A DNA stretch of 64,000 nt from Plotosus lineatus (lineage: Eukaryota; Chordata; Actinopteri; Siluriformes; Plotosidae), in contig CM045733.1 in NCBI GenBank assembly GCA_024760905.1, positions 70,031,001-70,095,000 of the forward strand, in the 5' to 3' direction. Shown here piece after piece: positions 46,105-56,800 of the stretch (its first letter is position 1; every line of letters starts with the position of its first letter). Made by a program: the position numbers and the translations under genes. The notes beneath the pieces were generated by a model. That model was not told the DNA's origin. It made no database searches and was given only the letters and a program-made list of their open reading frames with translations.

Positions 46105-49100
46105 GGGGTTTAAAATGCCTCCTTCTTGCTGGTTCTCTCACTAGGCAACCCAGCCCCCGCTTGCTCTCTTTTAGTCTCTCTCTCTCTCTCTCTCTCCCGC
46201 TTTCCCACTGACTCATGCTCTGGTTCCTTGTTATCAATCTCCATCCGTACCCTCTCGCAGAGTCTTAGACCTTCATCTGTCCTCTGCTTTCAATTCCCCC
46301 ACTCCTTCTCCTTTGGATGTGCTCAATCTTTTGTTTATTTTTTTCCCTCTTGTACATTTCTAAATTGGGAGAAAATGAATTGTGCGTAATCTGCTAGCGC
46401 ACAGATAAGCCTGGTCAAAGTTTCTTCAAAAAAAAAAAATAAAAAATCCCTCAGCCCCCTCATCCTCTTTCTCTGGGTCTTTGTTTCATCATCTGTCGCA
46501 CTCTCCATTCTTTCCTTATGAACTCTCCCATCCCCCGGGGTGGATTCTTCAGCACCATGAGTCACCTGCATTGTGTGTAAAGCTGAGAATACTGAACCAG
46601 GGGACTGATCAGATCTAACGGGAATCACACAATGGTCACTTGTGTAAGAGGATATTTTAAGACTGGGCTTTTGTGGCTCATAGTTTAGTTATTGCACTCC
46701 ATAAATACCACGCGTTTCAGAACTTATTTTTAAGTTGAACTTTGACACGTTCAAAGCGGTGAACTTTCATACGCCTGATCTCTTGAATACTCTGGTACTG
46801 TGTAGAACACCAGTTATTTTGACCTGAAATGGTCGCATTGTCTCTGAATACTTTTAATAGCTGGGCACAGTTCACAGCATGTTCCCAAAGTACTATTCTG
46901 GAATTTTGCAAACAAACATCTCTGATGTTCTCGCCCTGTAATTACCACCCGCAGTCTGTTTAAACATGTGCTGGCATTCCCTGTGCCATCTGCTTTCTGT
47001 TCTTAGACTCCTTCTCCAGAAGACTCTGTAATGCCTGTCGTCAGGACTGTAGAGGGCACGAGCTCCCGCTGGTCCACTCTCTCATGGGACATCCCATCAG
47101 ACCTTCTCTCCCCTCCCACCCCAGAACCTTCTGGCACAATTTCTCTCGACTGTGACTCCAGACCCAGCTCAGGTACTGCTGTTCATTCACAACATCAAAA
47201 GAAAGCCTATTCCCCCCCCCCAGCAAATATATGTACTGCAAAAGCTTTCATGATATCATTTGAAAATGAACACCTGGACATGTAAGGATCTTTTGTATTT
47301 ACATGGAGGAGCCATGATCTTCAAAGCCCACTCCTTTGTTTGAGAACGTTTATTGCTGGACTTTGTTCCATGCTGGTACAATGTTTATAGCGTGGGTTTT
47401 TAAAAGCAGTAGAAATCCACAAATAGAGCCAGTTTTAAAGGAGACGGTACATGCTAAAAGTAAATCGCAAACAAAACTCGGTGTTAAAATGAGAGTTTAA
47501 TAAGTGAAAGTGTGGCTTGAACCTTAGGATCAGTAATCTCATACCTTTCCACTGGGCCACCGCTGCCTGGTTCCCAGAATAATGACAATCATAAGTCAAC
47601 ATGGAGCAGTATGACGGCGCTCCCATATGATTTCTGTCACTTGACAAGTTTTTCATAGGGACTTTCAAACCTCATACACATGTCCTACACACACCATGTT
47701 TAATTCATTTTATCACAACTTTTTTTAAAGACCGGAATAAATATTAGATAACCAAACATGCAATCCTAGTCTTAACATATCACGTGCTTACGAACGTGAA
47801 CCTAACGGAACATTACATGTGCCAGAAATGACATACGGATTGAAGCTTGCGTATTATTAATTTAGCATACAATCACTATCCAAGTTCCGACCTAGATCGG
47901 TTCCAACCAATGTAGATCGGATCCCATTCACCCGACACTCGCTATGAATCGATGTGACGCGGCGTATTCTTCACCTGCACGTTGTTTCAACATGCGAAAT
48001 AAACCTGTATCCTGACTCTGCACTGCTCGCAACATCACTTTCACATTTCTTTGCCTATTATCTTCCAACCACGTGTACAGCAACTTTTCCATCTCTGCAA
48101 TCGGTCCTTCACGCTGTTTTGTGATGATAGTTGACTTCATTGGGGCTGCTGCTTTCACCGCTTCCTTAATGCGATCCTTGTCCTTCAAAATTATAGACAC
48201 CGTGGCGTGGGAGAGATGGAGATCTCGAGCGATGGAATTTAATTTTTGTCCTCCTTCATACTGCTTCAGCACTTTCATTTTCGTCTTTCGACGACAGTGC
48301 CTTCCTTGCTTTCTTGGTAGAATTGCCATCTGATGAATCGGACTTCCTCTTGGGGACCATGGTAACGGTGTACAGTAAAACTGTACTGTAAGAGAGATGT
48401 TCCTGCGACGGTATCCAGTCACTGAGTGTAGCGGTAGAATGCTGTGAGTGTGAGATGCTGGGATGCTGTGCTGCCACAATTATCTTACACGCCGCGCTGC
48501 CAAACATATACACTGAACTCATAATAGGCATCTGCTAGACGTGGTCGTAAGCACGGGCGGTCGTAACTCGCGTACGTCGTAACTCAGATAGTGAGTGTTC
48601 ATTGAGATTTATTCATTCATTTTCAGAACTGCTTAATCATAATTAGGGTCATGGGGAGGGTGATGCCTATCTCAGCCTATAATCCAAATGCATATACAGG
48701 GATCCCTCGCTACTTCGAGCTTAAATTCATGCGGCTTCAGTGAATCACGTTTTTTTTTTTTTTTGTTAAATAAATAAGTAAAAATTAATCGAATTAAAAA
48801 ATAAGGAAATTAAAGAAAAATAGAGGAAAAAGTTAAGGAAAATGCAACAAAACAAGACCAATTATGCAAAAAAAACAAACACACCCCTAAACCAACACAA
48901 AGTAAACGACAACCCAAAATCTCCCATCAAAACTACTTACACTGTTGCATCTTTGTGTGCACGCGCACGTGTATGTATGTGTGTCGTCGTCTTCTCGTGC
49001 AATACCATCTGTATGTGTGTGTATTTATAGTTTATTTACATCTTGTTATTTTTTCATGTTTAATTATTATAAGCATTTATAGCATTGAATATGAATCTAT

Positions 49101-49844
49101 TGATATTATACACACATACAGGGGCAGTTGTTGAGGTTCTCTCTGGGAGTAACGAGGATGGATAGGATCAGGAATGAGTACATCAGAGGGACAGCCCATG
49201 TAAGACGTTTTGGAGACAAAGTCAGAGAGGCTAGATTGAGATGGTTTGGACATGTACAGAGGAGGGATAGTGAGTATATTGGTCGTAGGATGCTGAGGTT
49301 GGAACTACCAGGCAGAAGGCCTAGAGGAAGACCAAAGAGAAAAATTTATGAATGTCGTGAAGGAGGACATGAAGGTACAGTGGTGCTTCACCTTACGAAA
49401 GTCTCACCAAACGAAAAATGCAGGTTATGAAAAGTATTTTCCTAAAATTTTTGTCTCAGGATACGAAACGAGTTCACGTTATGAAAACACCATCTTAAAA
49501 ATTCAAATGCGCCATTCAAACTATGCACGAGCTGCTCTCCCATCGATGATGTTCAAAACATCCCGCCCCGCTGGCCTCCCATTGGCTAACAACTGAGCTG
49601 TTGTTTCGCCTTCACTCAAGCACCATCTTGGACAGGTCCACCTGATGCCATCTTGGACAGGGATCCCATTGTCTAGGAGGAATGATGCATCTTCCTCCCA
49701 TTGCCTATTATAGAGCTGAATCCACCATGATGCTTTTCATGTAAAGGACAGAGTTACTGTTGTTTATGGAAGGTTACAAGCCTGAGTCAAGAAATAAAGC
49801 ATAAAACATTTGTAAGATTATAACTCTGCTAAGAAGACATGGTC

Positions 49845-49884
<40 letters not shown>

Positions 49885-50773
49885 AAGAAGAAACGGGCTC
49901 GAGTGATATCGCAAAAGAATATGGCCATCGGTACGATATTGAAGCAGAAGGAGGTCTTAAAAGGTATGTTTTATCTTTTTTAAAGGGTTTAGGGGGTAGT
50001 ATTGGGAGCCTTGGAACAAATCACACGTTTTACATGTAAAATGTGGCTCAACTTATGAAAAATGCAGGTTACGAAAAAAGCTCTGGAACGGAGTAATTTT
50101 GTAAGGTGAGGTACCGCTGTAGTTGGCGTAAGAGAAGAAGATGCAGAGGATAGGGTGAATGGAGGCAGATGATTCGCTGTGACGAACCCTGAAGGGAAAA
50201 GCCAAAAGGAAAAGAAGAAGAAGAAGACAGGGGCAGTGGTGGTCTAGTGGCATAGGGCGCTGGATTGCTGATCCTAAGGTGGAGAGAGTCCGACTCTATA
50301 CAAGGTGTCACTGTGTCGTTCCCCCCCAATGCAGCTAACTGGGTTATCAAAGGTGGGTCATGTCTCTCACTGTCTGATGGTGTGATGCATGTAAAAGAAC
50401 CATTGCTGACTTTCGTAAAGAGGAGCTGCAAAGCCATCGGCGTGTTTCTGTCATTGTGTCAGGAAGGGCATCCGATGTAAAAATCTCTGCCAAATCAAAT
50501 GTGTGAATCATTCGCTGTGGTGACCCCTTCTTCTTCACTTATCCCTTAACATCCGAGGATGTTGTTGGGGCGCCTTCATGGCGAAACTTGGGCTGATTTG
50601 ACCTGGCGGAGCCCATCCCTCTCCAGGTCGTAGAAACACGCTGACGGCTTTGCAGCCTACTAGTTCGCTGCACTGGGGGGGTGGCGACCCCTGTGAAAGA
50701 GAAAAAAGATGAAAGGAAATCTCTCTCATCTCTCTCTCTATATACACATATACATGTACGTATATGTCAGTCG

Positions 50774-50813
<40 letters not shown>

Positions 50814-53800
50814 TCGTGATCCTACTTCACGGATTTCAACGGCCGCGTGGCGATCTCGGTCCCAATTAACCACGGAAAGTGAGGAATCCCTGTAGTACCA
50901 TTGCATGGTAGTAATATTCTTTTTTTCTATTTAAAAAATAAAGATACCTACTGTGTATGGCACATAGAATTCTGTATATGCTGTTGAACAGTGTATTTTA
51001 TTTTATGGCTTTTAATAAGTCGCAGTTTGGATGGGAAGATGGAGTAGTAGACGGTACTGTCACGCAGCCATTCATTCCCATTACCACAGTTGTATACCGG
51101 CACATGAAATGTCAGCAGAGTCTGCATGTGTCCAGGTCTGTCGGAGGGATGGGTGAATATTATAGATTCTTGTTGGTGTTCCAAAACCAACTTGAAGTTT
51201 AGTCACTTTATGGTTGCTTCACGATAAACCCTGACGCATACGTCATCTCCCACTGCATAGGTATTTATTTTAATCTAATCTGTTTGACACCTCCAACACA
51301 AATCTGTCAACAAATGGCATAAATGTATCAAAATTCCATATTTGTACATGTTAACCTGGGCCCTGATGACATCATTTCTGGGACTGCTCAGAAAATTTGG
51401 ATCCTCCACATGGAAATAAATGACTGTATTATTAGATATTTGAATGAGGTTAACTTTTAACAAATGCTGTCTTCGTGTTTATATTTGAATAAATATTGTG
51501 TCTGAATGATAAGATATCTTTCATTGGTTTAAGAATGGATATTAAAATTTTCCCTGAAGTTCAATACAGTTTATATGAAACATGAATTTAATTTCTGACA
51601 GGTGGATATTTTATCACTGAATGATATTATGCAAAAGGTGAGTCAATGTTTACCTTCCACATCAGCTTCATAGTATGGTTAACCGCTGTGTGCAGCCTCT
51701 GGCATACATTAGTTTTGCCTTTTTGCTTATTCATTAATTTACTGATGAGAACAAAAATATTACCCCTCTGAAATTTTAAGTTTTCTTCAAGAATTTCCCA
51801 ACTGCTCATTTGTTTAAAAACTACAACGATGACTGCAGACTGTTGTGAAAGTCCCCTGGGAAAATCCCTTCCTGGTTTTTTTTTTTTTTTTTTTTTTTTT
51901 TTGGTGAATCTCTCAAGCACCTCCAGATTCTTCTGGCATGGATCAGTTCATCACACAGATTTTCAGTGGAATTCAAGTCAGGGCTTTGTGCAGTATGTGT
52001 GGATGTTTCGGGTTGCTGTTGTGTTGGAAGACAAAGCGAAGACCCAGTTTGGCTGCTGACTGCTGCAGGGTTTTCTTTCAAAGTCTTCACATATCCTCGA
52101 TATATTCTTCCTTCATGATTCCTTCCACCTTGAAAAGATTCCCTGTTCCAGACACACTGAAGCATCCGAACAGCATAATACTGCCACCACCATGATATAC
52201 TGTGAAGCTGGTGTCCTCTGGGTTATACACTTCTCCCTTCAACAAGCTTCGAACATGAATAATCTTTCTGCACATCATCCTTTCATACTGCAGTCCGGTT
52301 TGGAGGTGTCTCTTCTGCTGAAGTGCAGTTTTTCTGGGTCTACAACCTTGAAGTTTGTTCCTGTGCTGGGCTCAAGTGATTGTCTTGTGTCTTGGCAGTT
52401 GTTCTGAAGTCTTTATATTCATCTCTCACTAGTTTTCTTTCCAGATCCTTGGAAATCTTTCACTGGCAGACTTGTTTTGTAGTGTGTGGCTCGCTTTGAA
52501 TTTCTAGATGATACTTCTCACTCCAGTTGACACACTCGAACACTGTGATAAATTTGTATATACTTCTCCTGCTTTGCGAGTATCAAAAGTTATTTTTCTC
52601 AAGTCTAAACTGATTTCTTTTATTTCTTCCTTGATGCTTTCTTGTACAGACGCTCCCCGACTTACGTTTTAGTTCGGTTCCGGACGGCCGCACGTAAGGT
52701 GAAAAAAAAAAAAAAAAAAAAAAAAGTTGTTACTGTATGTTCCAGTGACGTATGACGTTCATACTGTGCTATACATCCATAAATACCATTACTGTATGTC
52801 ATAAAACACCCCTAAATCAATTCTTATAAACATAACATTGTAAAATAATATCAAATATCAACATTAACTTCAAATAAATTAAATTCAAGCAAAATAATTT
52901 CAAATAGATGAATTTTAATCAAATTCACAGTTGGAGGTAGCAGAGATGAAAATGTTGAGGTTCTCTTTGGGAGTAACGAGGATGGATAGGATCAGAAACG
53001 AGTCCATCAGAGGGACAGCACATGTTAGAGGTTTTGGAGACAAAGTCAGAGAGGCTAGATTGAGATGGTTTGGACATGTACAGAGGAGGGATAGTGAGTA
53101 TATTGGTAGTAGGAACTACCAGGCAGAAGGTCTAGAGCAGGGGTGCTCAATCCTGCTCCTGGAGATCTACCTTCCAGATGGCTTTATCTCCAACCCTAAT
53201 GTGGCCCATGTGACATGTAAGATCCAGTCAGGTCTTAAGACGTTTCAAAGTCCCTTGATTGGATGATTGGATGGTTAGGTGGGCATGATTAGGGTTGGAG
53301 CGAATGACTTCTGGAAGGTAGATCTCCAGGAGCAGGATTGAGCACCTCTGGTCTAGAGGAAGACCAAAGAGAAGATTTATGGATGTGGTGAAGGAGGACA
53401 TGAAGGTCGTTGGAGTAAGAGTAGAAGATGCAGAGGATAGGGAGAGATGGTGGCAGATCATTTGCTGTGGCGACCCCTGAAGGGAACAGCCGAAAGAAAA
53501 AGAAGAAGACGACTCATCAAATACAGTATCAAATATAACCTTTAACATGCTCTATGATGTGATCTTTCTGCTTGTAAATGATTCCAACGGTCGACGGAGC
53601 CATTTGGAAGAAACATGCAACATTCACGTGTTTTTTACCAGCATCGATTTTCTTGATAATGGGCATCTTCGTTTCTAACGAGATGGCTTGCAGCTTTTTC
53701 TGATTACCATGATCACCAGTAGGCTTCCGCTTCTGACCAACCATATTTGCTTAGGGTTACAAAAGTCCGCAAAACAGTGTAAACACAAAGATCACAGAGA

Positions 53801-56800
53801 CGACGACCTAACATAAGGGTAACACGCAGTGAACTGGGAAGAAGGAGGGGCACGTTCAGTCTGTCGTTTGTAAACGATGGATGCAAAGTCATTACGTCAG
53901 CGTACTACGTCTCATACTACATAGAGCATGCTAAACTCAAAATTTGACAATTTTTTTTCTTAGAAAAATATGTAAAACGAATGAACGTAAAGCAGGGAGT
54001 GTCTGTACCACTACTACTACTAGTATAGTCCTCTTTGTATCACATAAGGCCTCGACTTGAGCCCGCCATTTCTGTCGGTCAGCTGAAACACATTCCAGAT
54101 AGCCCCATGTCCAACCCTTCTCCTTTATCTCTCTCTCAACTGTTCTCCTCCAAGTCTTCTTGGGGCGGCCTCACTTTCTTCGGCCATCTGGAGTCCATCG
54201 TAGGGCAATTCTGGATAGGGCTGTTTTCTGCTGGCGGAACACATGTCCTATCCATCGTCAACGTCTTCGTTAAATTTTCGTGGAGATGGGTTTGGTTTCT
54301 GTTCTTCGGTGGAGTTTTTCATTACCGATTGTATTTAGCCAATAGATGCATAGAATGCGTCTAAGGCATCTGTTCTGTAAGACATCAAGTTTGTTTTTGA
54401 TGGTTTCATATGTGACACCTTAAACCCTTACTGAAGCTTGTATGCGGTGTGCACACTGGGCGGTAAACCCTCGATCACTCGATTTCACAAGTTTTGTGCA
54501 TTACAAAGATAAATCACATCATTACACAACAATTGTTTGTACTATGACTCAACAATAAGGTCAGTTGTTAATGGGGATAATTTTGACCCTGGTAGATTTT
54601 GGTATTTGTGCAATAATATTGTGAAATAAATTCAAATAATGCAGATGTCCAAAATAAAACTTGGTTGCTTAGAAATACTGTATTAAAGTCTTGTTCTGTT
54701 AAAAAACAACAAACAAACAAAACCCCTTAAAGACTGTTTTGTGGAAAACCTTTAATTTCTCTGGGGGAGCCCAAGGATTTTCTTCTCGTTTGTCTAGAAT
54801 TTGTCATCCTGGAATCTACTCTTTTGTTCACCGTACATATATGTGCACCCCTCCCATATCCTGTCTTTTTTTTTCCCCCACAGGTTTTTACTCAGTCAGT
54901 GGGAGCTCACTGTCAGACTCCTGTTACTCAGTGGCTAGTGAGGCAGCCCCTGGAGCGCCACTTAAAATGGGCGGTCCATACAGGCCTCATTCTTTGGACC
55001 AGAGTACCACCCAGTGGAGGGAGGATGACCCACAAAATGGACAGAATTTAAGAGGGACAGCACAAAAGGGAGAACGGAGGCCTGCTTCTACTGGTAGGAT
55101 GGTGAATTATATGATATTATTATTATTATTATTAATAACTGAATTTATAACATTTAACTCATTTATGTGGCCATAACTGTATAAAATGGTTTTGTTGAAT
55201 CGCTATCAACAGGTGAACTAGAGACTGATGGACTCATGTTTCTGACTGGACTCTGTTCTAGTCTAGGAACAGCACAAAGAGGATGCGTGTTATCAATCTC
55301 CACTACCCATCATCCCCAGCTGCAACTAGACCCCAAATTCTGCTCCGACTTGGTCTCACGGAAGACAAAAGAGGTGTACCCTTATCCTAGTCCGCTCCAT
55401 GCAGTGGCCCTACAGAGTCCCTTATTTACTTCCTGCCAGAATCCTTCCCCCACAGAGCGCTCTCCTAGCCCAGAGGGGGACCAGCCTGGCGAACCAGAAT
55501 CTGAACAGACCCCTGTGAGGACCCGACCTCCACCGTCTCCATCGCTTACACAGTTGGAGCAATACATAACCAGATTAGCGCATCAGTACCACAGCAGACT
55601 GACCACTGAGACTTCCAGTCGAACATCTCAAAAGATCTCTCCAGGCCCATGCTATGAAGGAGTTCATCCAAAGAGTGCTTCCTCCTCTAGCTTAACAAAC
55701 CTGACCCCCTGTAAGTCTTTCCTGGGCAATTCTGCTAGAGTTAACTTGAGCAACGTTAGTAAAAAGGCTAGCAGGAACTCAATCAACCTTGGAAACCTGC
55801 CATCTGTCACTGGAGAGGATTTCAACATTAGTTTTCACCTGAACTTAAATTTGAATCTTAATCCTAGTTTGAATAAAACACTAAACGTCGATCCTAAAAA
55901 TATAAATGAGCAAGCGTCAGGGTCATGTGGGCATCTCAGTGGCAACTTTATCACTCCGACTGCTTCCCCTGCTATACCTTCGGCTACAGTCACCAGCACT
56001 CCAAACTGGAGGAGCAGACCTCGTATATCCACCTGCCCATCCACAATTAGTAACCGCGGGTCGTTGGAGATCACCGGAAAGACCTTTAGTTCACTGAACT
56101 TTTCGAAGTCACTGGACTGGAGTGGTGCCCCACGAGAGGAGGCAGAAGGCTGTCCACCTTCAAAAGTTACAGAAAGTCCTGCTAAACTTAGTGAGGATTC
56201 AGTAGTGGTGTGTGAGATCTCCCGTGTGTCTGGATTGCCGAGGTCCGTGGTAGTAGGGCTAATGGAGGAAGGGGTGGAGCTAGATACAGAGTGCTTTCGG
56301 AATGAAAGAGAGAGAGGAGAAGGGTCAGCTTCTCCGTGTAATGCTCCCACACCACGGTCCTCTAGATCGTCCCTTCCAACCGCTTATGAAGATCGATGTA
56401 GTTTTTATTCGAATTCACCCTCAAATGTTTGGTCAGGAAATGGCGCTGTCGATCCTGACCATGTTCCTCAACAACACCGCCTACAGATTACCCATTCAGA
56501 TTGCCAACTGATACATACAGCACAGTCAAATAGCCCTCGCTCAGATCATTCAGGTCCCACTACTTCTTACAGCTCCCCTGTCCTGCCTTTACCCTACACT
56601 TATTCAGATCCAGCCGCCTCTCCTGGTTCCTCATCCCGTTCGAGAGTGCATTCTCCTCCTCGACTGCTCTCGAATTCTCCATTTACTCCTGCTCAGCTAA
56701 CTGTTTTCCGGCGGGACTCACCGTCCCAGTGCTCTCTTCCACACATCCACCCATGTGGTTCTCCACTCGAGGGTCCCATTCGACCTCGTGGTGGTTCCCT

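Larger units (their letters stand above)
48697..50892. mobile_element. cagggatccctc-family DNA transposon, fourth copy, 2.2 kb because of inserts
   Basis: The ends are cagggatccctcgctacttc (left) and the complement of cagggattcctcactttccg (right), flanked by TA (48695-48696 and 50893-50894). The native interior is at 48697-49120 and about 50740-50892. Everything between is inserted LINE, MITE and SINE sequence. Confidence 0.85.
52647..54007 (-). mobile_element. Tigger-family DNA transposon with LINE and hAT inserts
   Basis: The inverted ends cagacgctccccgacttacg and complement of cagacactccctgctttacg are flanked by TA (52645-52646 and 54008-54009). The minus strand at 53744 encodes MVGQKRKPTGDHGNQKKLQA and VACFFQMAPSTVGIIYKQKD, a Tigger N-terminal helix-turn-helix. 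No DDE region remains. Confidence 0.9.

Noticed and set aside
55835..56350. 171-codon minus-strand frame in dact4 exon 4
   Set aside because: A shadow of the Ser-rich coding strand; no independent similarity.
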